IMG/VR virus record: IMGVR_UViG_3300036939_000021
Location: 1 to 64,000 of that record
Strand: one strand, 5' to 3'
DNA from: a virus
DNA length: 64,000 nt
Positions 22,626 to 29,738 of the stretch are shown here, piece after piece. Made by a program: the position numbers and the translations under genes. Below the pieces are notes generated by a model. That model was not told where the DNA came from, searched no databases, and was given only the letters and a program-made list of their open reading frames with translations. Positions within the stretch are counted from its first letter, which is position 1, and each line of letters starts with the position of its first letter.

Positions 22626-23034
22626 AAAAAGAAAAAACAATGAAGCAAGATCTAATTTAAAATTTTTGAAAGAATTTATATATCATTTAGAAGTACTTAC
22701 TTGTTCTTTAGATATATTTTCTGATTCAGCATTGCCAGAATTTTTACAAGTAATAAATAAAAGATTATATAATCATTTAGGTTTAGAGGAGGAGAAAAAA
22801 ATATTGCATAGTATGCTAGAGAAGATCTATAAACCTTACATATTTACCGATAGATATCAAGATAGACGAGATATATTAAAAGGTTTTATTTATCATATTG
22901 AAAGGAGTTTAGAAAAATATTCTCATAGATGGAATCACGAGAATACTTATGAATTTTTAAAAGATCAAAAATATAATTTATTTTTATTAGAATGTAAAGC
23001 TGAGTTAGAATTCTGGAAAGAATTTGATAGATAG
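22618..23034 (+). CDS. hypothetical protein, 138 aa
   Basis: Basic start (MPKKRKNNEARSNLKFLKEF) then helical and Tyr/Leu-rich. No recognised domain. ATG 22618 overlaps the end of the previous (frameshifted) gene; a GTG three bases upstream is less likely. It ends 3 bases before the next early promoter. Confidence 0.65.
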   Translation: MPKKRKNNEARSNLKFLKEFIYHLEVLTCSLDIFSDSALPEFLQVINKRLYNHLGLEEEKKILHSMLEKIYKPYIFTDRYQDRRDILKGFIYHIERSLEKYSHRWNHENTYEFLKDQKYNLFLLECKAELEFWKEFDR

Positions 23035-23037
23035 TAT

Positions 23038-23066
23038 TTGACATCTATTAAAAAATGACATATACT
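23038..23066 (+). promoter_or_regulatory. early promoter 18
   Basis: TTGACA at 23038-23043, 17-bp spacer, TATACT at 23061-23066; serves 23097. Confidence 0.85.
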
Positions 23067-23096
23067 AAAATAGTAACTTAAGAATCATAGAGACTC

Positions 23097-23346
23097 ATGG
23101 AATCATCAGTTAACGAAAAACCTTCTTATACTCCAACTCATCAGCTTAAAACAATAGATCCTTACTTTAGTAAAATTTGGGATGGAGATAAAACATTAGA
23201 GCTATGTTTTAAAGTTTTTACCTCGTACTATAGCTGTAAAAGTTACTGATATCATTACTTCTGATGAGTTTGAAGGATTAAAAGAAGGTTGGGTAGCAAT
23301 GAGTATTATTGTTTTAGAGAAAACTAAACATGATGTTTTATGTTAA
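23097..23346 (+). pseudogene. DUF3850/ASCH-type gene, frameshifted
   Basis: The first 40 codons read like a DUF3850 (ASCH-superfamily, PUA-like) protein: HQLKTIDPYFSKIWDGDKTLEL. The frame then runs to TGA in about 12 codons. In the +1 frame the expected remainder is open to TAA 23344-23346 (VKVTDIITSDEFEGLKEGWV, then AMSIIVLEKTK). The shift lies near the T- and A-runs at 23205-23220, and a short stretch of the core may also be missing. It overlaps the convergent terminase gene by 4 bases. Confidence 0.6.
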
Positions 23347-24839
23347 CTCGCAAGATTCTTAGGCTTTTTAGAACCTAATAAAGTTCTATCACCTTCTCTC
23401 TTAAACGGATATATTGAATGTATAAGATAACCTGCTGCATCTGATAAATGAGATAACAAAGGATTGTCCTTAGCAATATCTTTATTTCCGTCATAGGTGA
23501 CTTGCTCAAAATCTTTTATAAGATTAGGGCATTCCACAAAATCAACAAAACATCGATTTTGTTTAAAAAGCAAATTTACGCTATGGATACGGTTGATAAC
23601 GTAGGGATTGCTTTTAGCGAATTTTTTAGTTAAATATCCTGGAGGTCTGAATTTAGTGATAGGTTTTAGTTGTTCTGTAACAATATCCCAACTAGACAAT
23701 CTGGAATTAGCTGATCTTGCTCTACCTGTGGCATCTCCAAAGATTTGAATAGCTGGGGGAGAGCCGTTATCGATTATCCAATCTGTGACTGATTCCGTTA
23801 ATTCCCAAATATCAGAATCTAAAATAAACCATTCTTTACAAAAATGTATTTCACCTTGACGTTGTTGGGCAGCGAGACAGATAGCAGGAGAATAATTGAA
23901 ATCGAATGTGAGGAGTAAGGGGAGATTGGGATCGTATTCTAAAATTTCTGCATCTTCATCACGTAGGCAATGAATACGACGATCGAAAGATTTGTAGACT
24001 AATCCGACAGCACTTTGTACAAATTGACCCTCAAGCTCTTGTTTAAAAAGTTCATCGCTATAATTTATTTCAAGAGATTGTATATAATCCTCTCCTAAAT
24101 GTTCAAGATTTTCTCTTGTAGAACATTGCACCATTTTATAAAGATTTTGCATTTCTGGACTTCTGTTAGGATCGGCAAAACGTTCCCATATCCAGTTATA
24201 CGAATTCGGAGAAGTTGAAATAATTCCTTGACCTTTTAACTCCGGGCATTCGCCTCTTCCAAGCCTACCTATCAAAACATTGAAAGCTGATTCACTTGAA
24301 TATGCTAATTCATCTCCCCAGAAAAATCTAATTTCGAGTCCTCTCGCACTTTCAGTCTTCCCCATAAAAGAACTCATACTTAAAACATAAATAAAAGTTC
24401 TTTCTTTTCCTATATAACATCTTTGACAATTTGCAATTTTTAAAGCTTGATCTTCAACAGATGCAGCATAAGGTTCTAATGGAATATTAAATTCACGGCA
24501 AACTCTAACAAGCGTTTGAAGCGTTGCTCTGGATAATTGCCCGAAAGTATTGCTACAGACGAGTCCTTTTGCTTTTGGGTAAAGAAGCGCTTTTGCACAC
24601 AACCATACAGCTCCTGCATGACTCTTTCCCGCTCCAATACCAGCAATCATAGCCGTGAACTTATGATCGGGGTTTTCTTTTTTATCCCATTTTGTTAATT
24701 CTAAAAATCTACGCTGACCTGGATTAGGAATAAATTGATTAAAAAGTGTGGGAGTATCCTCCACAATATTTTTCTCTAGCTCTAATTCCTGTTTTGTAGA
24801 ATTTTCATAAGATAGTAAAGTAGACCAACTAACTCCCAT
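23343..24839 (-). CDS. terL: phage terminase, large subunit, 498 aa
   Basis: Packaging motor plus nuclease. Walker A GIGAGKS at 67-73, Walker B RFFWGDE at 171-177 with the catalytic Glu, and a C-terminal RuvC/RNase H-like nuclease with acidic residues in LTFDFNYSPAI, IFGDATGRA and LSDAAGYLI. Full length for the family. It cuts concatemeric DNA and pumps it into procapsids, docking on a portal that is not in this window. The ATG is only a few bases after a hairpin terminator-like structure and has no Shine-Dalgarno sequence, which is unusual. Confidence 0.93.
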   Translation of the reverse strand: MGVSWSTLLSYENSTKQELELEKNIVEDTPTLFNQFIPNPGQRRFLELTKWDKKENPDHKFTAMIAGIGAGKSHAGAVWLCAKALLYPKAKGLVCSNTFGQLSRATLQTLVRVCREFNIPLEPYAASVEDQALKIANCQRCYIGKERTFIYVLSMSSFMGKTESARGLEIRFFWGDELAYSSESAFNVLIGRLGRGECPELKGQGIISTSPNSYNWIWERFADPNRSPEMQNLYKMVQCSTRENLEHLGEDYIQSLEINYSDELFKQELEGQFVQSAVGLVYKSFDRRIHCLRDEDAEILEYDPNLPLLLTFDFNYSPAICLAAQQRQGEIHFCKEWFILDSDIWELTESVTDWIIDNGSPPAIQIFGDATGRARSANSRLSSWDIVTEQLKPITKFRPPGYLTKKFAKSNPYVINRIHSVNLLFKQNRCFVDFVECPNLIKDFEQVTYDGNKDIAKDNPLLSHLSDAAGYLIHSIYPFKREGDRTLLGSKKPKNLAS

Positions 24840-24843
24840 AAAA

Positions 24844-24878
24844 ATACAGTAAGATTTTTTAATATAATCTTACTGTAT
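24844..24878 (-). terminator. hairpin with T run directly before the terminase start
   Basis: Perfect 13-bp stem (24844-24856 with 24866-24878). On the minus strand it is followed by TTTTT and then the terminase ATG. It follows the homing-endonuclease gene and looks like its terminator or an attenuator. Confidence 0.75.
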
Positions 24879-24898
24879 CTCATTACATTTTAAATTGT

Positions 24899-25930
24899 CT
24901 ATTTTTTAGGTCTTAAAGAAGGTGTATAGAAGGACTCTTGAACACTCCAACCTTTCTTTAATCTATAAATAATGCCACTAGGTGTTACTAGAGGTGGTTT
25001 ACCTTCTTGAGTAAGAATATAAATCCATTCACTTAAACATTTAGTTTCACCTCGATATGTAATTAAAAAACTATTTCGTTTGTTCCATGTATTTTCTCTC
25101 ATTGTCGTGTAAATACAATTCTCTTTATAATATCCGTCCATATTATTGACTCTTTCAATTGTTAAACCTTTAGGTCTTTCTCCCATATCTTCTAAAAAAT
25201 TTTCAAATTTGAGCCACCTATCACAAACAGTAATACCTCTACCTCCATAGTTATGATAAGCTTGACTTTTTGGATCAAAGCAACGATCAATCATAGATCG
25301 CCATGTTTTATAAGTACGACTATATTTAGATCCTTGTCTAACAATTGAAGTATGACCATGAATTATTGATCTATTAATACATTCTTTACTAAGAAAATTA
25401 CCACAACTTTTTGTATTACCTTTAATTAAATTTTGGTAAGAAGGTGTCGTTATAGCTCCACAGTCACATATGCATTTCCAGTGTATAGCATTATCTTTAT
25501 TTAATTTTGCTGGTATTATTTCTAAAGCTATTAATCGACCAAAACTTTGACCTTTAATATCAGGCTCTTTTCTTGTTTTTTCACATCCACATGATTTGAT
25601 ATATTTTAAATAGTTTGTCGTGATTAACCGAGTTGTTCCGCATTTACATTGACATTCCCAAATATATTCTTTCCCTTTTTTATGATCTAGTTTTAAAACT
25701 GTCCACATACCAAAAACTTTACCAACAATATTAGGAGTATCTTTACGTATACATCCACAACATTTACTAGAGCCTGTTTTAAGACTTGATAATAAAACAG
25801 TTCTGATAGTGCCACATTCGCATTGACATCTCCAATATTTTCTAATAGAATCACTTTTTTCTTCATCAAAATTTAAAACTGTCCACATTCCGAAAGTCTG
25901 ACCTGTTAAATCAATCAATTTTCGTGGCAT
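24899..25930 (-). CDS. AP2/HNH-type homing endonuclease-like protein with three zinc-ribbon repeats, 343 aa
   Basis: Three tandem ~55-residue repeats at the N-terminus share GQxFGxWTVL, WxCxCxCGT and SCGC (for example YWRCQCECGT, YIWECQCKCGT, HWKCICDCGA). They are followed by a domain with YKTWRSMIDRCFDP, YGGRGITVCDRW, FLEDMGERP and a NCIYTT-like element, found in phage AP2/HNH homing proteins. A similar, shorter protein is at 27177. These genes spread by DNA cleavage and often sit beside packaging genes, as here. The promoter (26009-26017) and a leader hairpin lie upstream. Confidence 0.75.
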   Translation of the reverse strand: MPRKLIDLTGQTFGMWTVLNFDEEKSDSIRKYWRCQCECGTIRTVLLSSLKTGSSKCCGCIRKDTPNIVGKVFGMWTVLKLDHKKGKEYIWECQCKCGTTRLITTNYLKYIKSCGCEKTRKEPDIKGQSFGRLIALEIIPAKLNKDNAIHWKCICDCGAITTPSYQNLIKGNTKSCGNFLSKECINRSIIHGHTSIVRQGSKYSRTYKTWRSMIDRCFDPKSQAYHNYGGRGITVCDRWLKFENFLEDMGERPKGLTIERVNNMDGYYKENCIYTTMRENTWNKRNSFLITYRGETKCLSEWIYILTQEGKPPLVTPSGIIYRLKKGWSVQESFYTPSLRPKK

Positions 25931-25958
25931 AATAGACCTATAACAACTTATTGGTTCT

Positions 25959-25995
25959 AAAACACTTCTTTCTTTTGCATGGGGAGAAGTGTTTT
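25959..25995 (-). promoter_or_regulatory. 5' leader hairpin of the 24899-25930 gene
   Basis: Perfect 11-bp stem (25959-25969 with 25985-25995) between the -10 box and the ATG, 28 bases before the start codon. Same arrangement as at 2093 and 27882. Confidence 0.6.
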
Positions 25996-26008
25996 TGTGT
26001 ATCTATAT

Positions 26009-26017
26009 AGTATAGCA
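26009..26017 (-). promoter_or_regulatory. TGC-extended -10 promoter of the 24899-25930 gene
   Basis: On the minus strand TGCTATACT, with GATGC before it as at 27931. No TTGACA is present upstream. Confidence 0.55.
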
Positions 26018-26084
26018 TCTATTATTTTTCTACATCTGTGCCATAATTAGCGAAAAATTATTTTAATAGAATTGCAATATGCTC

Positions 26085-26113
26085 TTGCCATCTTCTGAAA
26101 ATTCGCATATGAT
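26085..26113 (+). promoter_or_regulatory. early promoter 19
   Basis: TTGCCA at 26085-26090, 17-bp spacer, TATGAT at 26108-26113. It places the start of the next gene at ATG 26151 rather than at the in-frame ATG 26079. Confidence 0.75.
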
Positions 26114-26150
26114 AGAGAAGTCGGAAGAAAAGCTGAGAGCTAAGAAAAAA

Positions 26151-26438
26151 ATGGATTACGGCACAATCAATCTAGAGCAAGAAGAATTGGAAATTGAACA
26201 AAGCTTAGAAAAAATACGCAAATTGATTTTAGAAATTCAACGCACCGAATATTGCAATCTGACTAAGCTGGCTAAAAAATGCATGAGAGAGAATCTAACA
26301 ACCCGACCGGATAAAGCAACTCTCAAAGATTGGCTCAATAATACAAAAGATGTCATTCTATTTGAAATGAGCAAATACAAAAATTTTAGCTACGAAATCA
26401 GCACAGACCGGATTATCTACCATCGCTTTATGAGATAG
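26151..26438 (+). CDS. hypothetical helical protein, 95 aa
   Basis: Begins MDYGTINLEQEELEIEQSLE; mostly charged helix, basic in the second half. Unknown family. Preceded by the conserved early leader (GAAGTCGG, AAAAGCT, AAGAAAA). Ends before a palindromic terminator. Confidence 0.65.
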   Translation: MDYGTINLEQEELEIEQSLEKIRKLILEIQRTEYCNLTKLAKKCMRENLTTRPDKATLKDWLNNTKDVILFEMSKYKNFSYEISTDRIIYHRFMR

Positions 26439-26464
26439 TCTTTCAAAAGCTACAGAAAACAATC

Positions 26465-26498
26465 AAATCGGAATCATTAATGATTCCGATTTTTTTTT
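26465..26498 (+). terminator. 28-bp perfect palindrome terminator built from inverted octamers
   Basis: Perfect palindrome 26465-26492 followed by T; GGAATCAT at 26470-26477 and its reverse at 26480-26487. Confidence 0.9.
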
Positions 26499-26538
26499 AT
26501 CGTTCTGAATTTTTATAAAAATATTTTTAGAATATGCA

Positions 26539-26567
26539 TTGACATCTTAGATTTTTATTGCCATAAT
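26539..26567 (+). promoter_or_regulatory. early promoter 20
   Basis: TTGACA at 26539-26544, 17-bp spacer, CATAAT at 26562-26567; serves 26602 and 26911. Confidence 0.8.
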
Positions 26568-26601
26568 TAAGGAGTCGGAAGAAAAGCTGAGAGCTAAGAA
26601 A

Positions 26602-26844
26602 ATGGAAAACCAAAACATCGAAGTAATTCTAAAAGCCATCATCCAAAATTCTTTCAAGCCTGAATTTATCGAAAATACACAACCGAAAGAACTTCGCAAA
26701 AGAGCAATAGGAATTCTACTTTCAGAACTTGCAGAATATGAAGTAGACACAATCTTAGAAATTGCCGCAGTCGCTTGCGATGAATCGAATTGGTCAGAAC
26801 TCGGAAGAAGCTTAAGAATTCAAGCGAGAAATATTGATCATTAA
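26602..26844 (+). CDS. hypothetical helical protein, 80 aa
   Basis: All-helical (MENQNIEVILKAIIQNSFKP, ELAEYEVDTILEIAAVACDE). No known family. Leader sequence upstream is almost the same as that of 26151, although the proteins differ. Confidence 0.65.
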   Translation: MENQNIEVILKAIIQNSFKPEFIENTQPKELRKRAIGILLSELAEYEVDTILEIAAVACDESNWSELGRSLRIQARNIDH

Positions 26845-26860
26845 TCGGAATCATCAGGAT

Positions 26861-26870
26861 TGCATCTACT
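26861..26870 (+). promoter_or_regulatory. intercistronic GCATCTACT element 3
   Basis: TGCATCTACT in the gap between 26844 and 26911, after GGAATCAT (26847-26854). Confidence 0.5.
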
Positions 26871-26910
26871 ACTTACCGCAAACTATCACAAACTTTAAGG
26901 ATTTTTCATC

Positions 26911-27102
26911 ATGACTACTCAAACCAAACTAACCAAAAAACAAGCACTTGCACAATATAAAGCGCTTAATGCTGATTTCATTAAATCAGAACACAAATAT
27001 CCAACAACACTTAACTCTGATTGGCAATGCTATTGCGATATGCTAGCAAGGGATGGAAAAATTACTGAAAAGCAGAGAATGACTTGGGATAATCCTTTTT
27101 AA
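26911..27102 (+). CDS. hypothetical protein, 63 aa
   Basis: MTTQTKLTKKQALAQYKALN start, Trp and Cys in the middle (DWQCYCDML), no family known to me. An AAGGA site lies 12 bases before the ATG. Second gene of the unit. Confidence 0.6.
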   Translation: MTTQTKLTKKQALAQYKALNADFIKSEHKYPTTLNSDWQCYCDMLARDGKITEKQRMTWDNPF

Positions 27103-27123
27103 AAATTAAATAATCACAAAAAA

Positions 27124-27168
27124 AACCTACTGGAATCATAAAGATTATTCCGATGTGGGTTTTTTTTT
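27124..27168 (+). terminator. imperfect hairpin terminator with two octamers
   Basis: Imperfect inverted repeat carrying GGAATCAT (27132-27139) and reverse GGAATAAT (27144-27151), followed by nine T. Confidence 0.7.
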
Positions 27169-27176
27169 CTGCTGTT

Positions 27177-27854
27177 CTAAAAATTCTTATTTTTGCCCTG
27201 TAAAAGAGGTGTTAAGAAAGCTTTTTCTACTGTCCAACCTTTATTAAGTCTTTGTAGAATACAACCGTAACTAGCAGTATTTTTGCCTTCAATTTTTAAT
27301 ATTTCAACCCATTCAGCTAAACTTTTTATTTTATTTCTAAAATTGATTCGTTTTGAATTAGTTCTATTTAAACATTGCCTATCCATTTTAATATAACAAC
27401 AATTAGATTTTTCATAGTTACCATTAACATCTATTCTTTCTATAGAGTATCCTTCTGGACGTTCTCCCATATCTGCAAGAAAATTTTCAAAGCTATTTAG
27501 CCATCTGTCACAAACAATAATACCTCTTCCTCCATAATCAGGATAATCTAAACTATTTGGATTTAAACATCTATTTTTCATCGCGCTCCAAGTCCTATAA
27601 GTAAGACTTGGTTTATTTCCACAATAATGACCGTGAGTTGTTTGTGCTTCTTTTATATTAATAAATTTAGTGCAACCGCAATTTGTACTAGTACCTCTTC
27701 TTAAATTGTTGCCAAAAACTTGTTTTTCTGTTTTATTATCACAATTGCATTGACACCACCATAAATGCATTTTATTTTTATCTACATGACTATATCTTAA
27801 AACTTTCCAAGATCCAAAAGTCATACCTGTTAAATCAATCAATTTTGCTGACAT
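27177..27854 (-). CDS. AP2/HNH-type homing endonuclease-like protein with one zinc ribbon, 225 aa
   Basis: Short version of the protein at 24899: one zinc-ribbon unit (GMTFGSWKVL, WWCQCNCD, NCGC) and then the same C-terminal domain (YRTWSAMKNRCLNP, YGGRGIIVCDRW, FLADMGERP, NRTNSKRINFRNK). Transposable by homing, sits between unrelated early genes. Regulation looks the same as for 24899: TGC-extended -10 promoter and a leader hairpin. Confidence 0.75.
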   Translation of the reverse strand: MSAKLIDLTGMTFGSWKVLRYSHVDKNKMHLWWCQCNCDNKTEKQVFGNNLRRGTSTNCGCTKFINIKEAQTTHGHYCGNKPSLTYRTWSAMKNRCLNPNSLDYPDYGGRGIIVCDRWLNSFENFLADMGERPEGYSIERIDVNGNYEKSNCCYIKMDRQCLNRTNSKRINFRNKIKSLAEWVEILKIEGKNTASYGCILQRLNKGWTVEKAFLTPLLQGKNKNF

Positions 27855-27881
27855 AATAGAATAAATGCCTTATTAGGTTTT

Positions 27882-27920
27882 AAGACGTTCTTTAGCTTTT
27901 GAGTGGATAAAGAACGTCTT
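27882..27920 (-). promoter_or_regulatory. 5' leader hairpin of the 27177-27854 gene
   Basis: Perfect 12-bp stem (27882-27893 with 27909-27920), 27 bases before the start codon. Confidence 0.6.
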
Positions 27921-27930
27921 ATTTTATATG

Positions 27931-27939
27931 ATTATAGCA
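27931..27939 (-). promoter_or_regulatory. TGC-extended -10 promoter of the 27177-27854 gene
   Basis: On the minus strand TGCTATAAT, preceded by AAGA; no TTGACA upstream. Compare 26009-26017. Confidence 0.55.
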
Positions 27940-27961
27940 TCTTAGAAAATTTTTTATTCTT

Positions 27962-27991
27962 TTGGAGAAGCTTCTAAAAATGCAATATGAT
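27962..27991 (+). promoter_or_regulatory. promoter of the 28019 gene
   Basis: TTGGAG at 27962-27967, 18-bp spacer, TATGAT at 27986-27991; downstream TAGAGA as in early promoter 19. If right, in-frame codons at 27962 and 27980 are not the start. Confidence 0.5.
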
Positions 27992-28018
27992 AGAGACATC
28001 TCTCAAAAATATTGCAAA

Positions 28019-28663
28019 ATGAAGCCTAAACTATCTACAGTCACAGCAAATTTAAATAATAAGAGATTAATAATTCAAGGCAAAAAAATAACTTTTGAAA
28101 TAGATCAAAAAAATTATAATCAGATAAATAATTTTTTATGGCAAGCTATAGCACTACAAGCGACTAAGAAAAAAGGAAATTTTGAATTTGAATTAGATAA
28201 GGAAGAATTACAGCATCTTTATGGATTAGGAAAAGTCTTGAAGAAAAAAGAACCGGAGAAAACTTTTAATATTAAAAAAGCTCCAAGCAATCTTAAGGCA
28301 ATGTCTTGTCACGCTCCTTTTGCTTATGCAATTTGCATGGGTCTTAAGGATGAAGAATACAGAACTATTCCTACTAATATCCGAGGATGGATTTTAATTC
28401 ATGCTAGTCTAGCTAAAACATCAGATACATATTTTCAAGATTATGATATTGATCCTAAAAAAGTAGAACGAGGGGCAATTATAGGGGCAGCTTTAATCGA
28501 GGATTGCTTAGGAGAGCCTGGAGACTGGGCATATATGATTTCAGACTATCGACTTTTTGATAAGCCTCTAAAAGGCATACAGGGCAAACAGATTATATTT
28601 TGGGGAGCTAAGACAGATTTTGAAAAGCAAGCTTTTGATAAAGCTTGGAGCATGATAGACTAA
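28019..28663 (+). CDS. ASCH-domain protein, 214 aa
   Basis: The C-terminal ~110 residues fit the ASCH (PUA-like) domain: NLKAMSCHAPFAYAICMGLK, GWILIHASLAK, ERGAIIGAALIEDCLGEP, LKGIQGKQIIFWG. ASCH domains bind RNA or modified nucleotides and some have nuclease activity. The N-terminal 80 residues form a separate charged domain. A second ASCH-like protein follows at 28737 and a broken DUF3850 gene of the same superfamily is at 23097. Start ATG 28019 is chosen because the promoter lies at 27962-27991. Confidence 0.7.
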   Translation: MKPKLSTVTANLNNKRLIIQGKKITFEIDQKNYNQINNFLWQAIALQATKKKGNFEFELDKEELQHLYGLGKVLKKKEPEKTFNIKKAPSNLKAMSCHAPFAYAICMGLKDEEYRTIPTNIRGWILIHASLAKTSDTYFQDYDIDPKKVERGAIIGAALIEDCLGEPGDWAYMISDYRLFDKPLKGIQGKQIIFWGAKTDFEKQAFDKAWSMID

Positions 28664-28688
28664 AAGAACATAGAAAAAAACCTTTTCA

Positions 28689-28718
28689 GGGGTCTATAAT
28701 TTTATAGACCTCTTTTTT
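28689..28718 (+). terminator. intrinsic terminator
   Basis: GGTCTATA (28691-28698) pairs with TATAGACC (28703-28710), then T-rich; only 27 bases before the next ATG, so it may attenuate rather than fully stop transcription. Confidence 0.75.
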
Positions 28719-28736
28719 GTTTTTAGGTTAAAAATT

Positions 28737-29252
28737 ATGGCTGGATTAATGGATATTTTTGCAATATCGGTTAAACCGGATATTGCTTTATTATTAGCTT
28801 TAGGTGAAATAAAAGTACATTTATCTCCAGTAAATTTAGAATATATAGGAAATTTAGTAATACATACGTGTGATTATACTTCTCTAGAACAAGAAATAGA
28901 ATCTTTGAAACTTATAAAAAATCTAGGATTTCAACCGGAAGAAATACCAACTAATGCCATTATAGGTTATGTAAATATTCAAGAAATTGTAAAATATAAT
29001 AGCAATACTTTTAAACAAAATTCATATTTACATTTATATGAGCAAGATTATAATCTTTTTAAAATACTAAATAATTGGCAAGAATATGATATTTTTGGTT
29101 ATAAGTTAAATGATTTTAATTATCTAGAAACTCCAATTAAAGAAGTTTCTAAATATAGATTACATGGTGATTGGTGGACACCAGAAAACCCCTTCGAGAT
29201 ACTTTGTTTTAAAAAAGCTTTTGAAGGGGTTTTATTAAAAAAGCCTGATTAG
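28737..29252 (+). CDS. ASCH-like protein, 171 aa
   Basis: Starts with an ASCH-type strand-helix (MDIFAISVKPDIALLLALGE, then NLVIHTCDYT) and contains NAIIGYVNIQEIV and a C-terminal HGDWWTPENPFEI. The fold assignment is by pattern only. Its last 70 bases carry a hairpin terminator, so the end of the coding sequence doubles as terminator. Convergent with the minus-strand operon starting at 33324. Confidence 0.55.
   Translation: MAGLMDIFAISVKPDIALLLALGEIKVHLSPVNLEYIGNLVIHTCDYTSLEQEIESLKLIKNLGFQPEEIPTNAIIGYVNIQEIVKYNSNTFKQNSYLHLYEQDYNLFKILNNWQEYDIFGYKLNDFNYLETPIKEVSKYRLHGDWWTPENPFEILCFKKAFEGVLLKKPD
29185..29233. terminator. hairpin inside the end of the 28737 gene, possibly bidirectional
   Basis: Perfect 11-bp stem AAAACCCCTTC (29185-29195) with its complement (29223-29233), then TTATT. 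It lies between convergent transcription units. Confidence 0.65.
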
Positions 29253-29258
29253 TTAAAT

Positions 29259-29702
29259 TTAGACTCTACCACGACCACGATTAGCGGCTCTACCAGTTCT
29301 AGGTCTAGATCCTACGGGTGCTGTTCTTACTGTAGCGGCTCTAGGTCTGGTAGTACGAGGTTGCGCTCTTACTAAACCTCGTCGGAGATCTCGCCTTAAA
29401 GCATTAGATGTGGGATTAGTTGTAGCAGCTCCTCCTGTGGCACCTCTAGAGCGACGAGTTGATGATCCACTAGAGGCATCACCACCACCACCACCACCAC
29501 CAGTTCTTGCACGACCTGTAATAATAGCTGAGGTATTAGCTTGAGCTAAAGCCGCTCTACCTGCCCTTCGTGCTAAAGCATCAGCTCTATTAGTCCTTAA
29601 ACCAGCTCCTAATTGACTATTTAAAGCTAAAGCGCCTCCACGAGTTCTTGTTCCTCCTGCGGGTGTTCTGATTCTTCCACTTGGTAAAAATTGTCCTGCC
29701 AT
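29259..29702 (-). CDS. arginine/glycine/alanine-rich low-complexity protein, 147 aa
   Basis: Extremely rich in Arg, Ala, Gly and Thr and almost free of Lys, Asp and aromatic residues, with a GGGGGGG run; very basic. It begins MAGQFLPSGRIRTP, and the phrase GQFxPxG also occurs near the N-terminus of the head protein at 51704 (GGQFMPKGG). Charge suggests DNA or RNA binding, as in protamine-like or internal virion proteins. A late-type promoter motif lies 21 bases before the start. No family known. Confidence 0.6.
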   Translation of the reverse strand: MAGQFLPSGRIRTPAGGTRTRGGALALNSQLGAGLRTNRADALARRAGRAALAQANTSAIITGRARTGGGGGGGDASSGSSTRRSRGATGGAATTNPTSNALRRDLRRGLVRAQPRTTRPRAATVRTAPVGSRPRTGRAANRGRGRV

Positions 29703-29723
29703 ATATTTTTATTTCCTTACTCT

Positions 29724-29738
29724 TCTATTTACAATATT
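29724..29738 (-). promoter_or_regulatory. putative late promoter motif
   Basis: Minus-strand GGAATATTGTAAATA, 21 bases before the 29702 start and overlapping the end of the upstream gene. Same 15-mer at 49453 (minus) and 53211 (plus). Confidence 0.6.

Noticed and set aside
26079-26150. Start at 26079 for the gene ending at 26438
   Set aside because: It overlaps the -35 and -10 boxes of early promoter 19, so the untranslated leader up to ATG 26151 is used.
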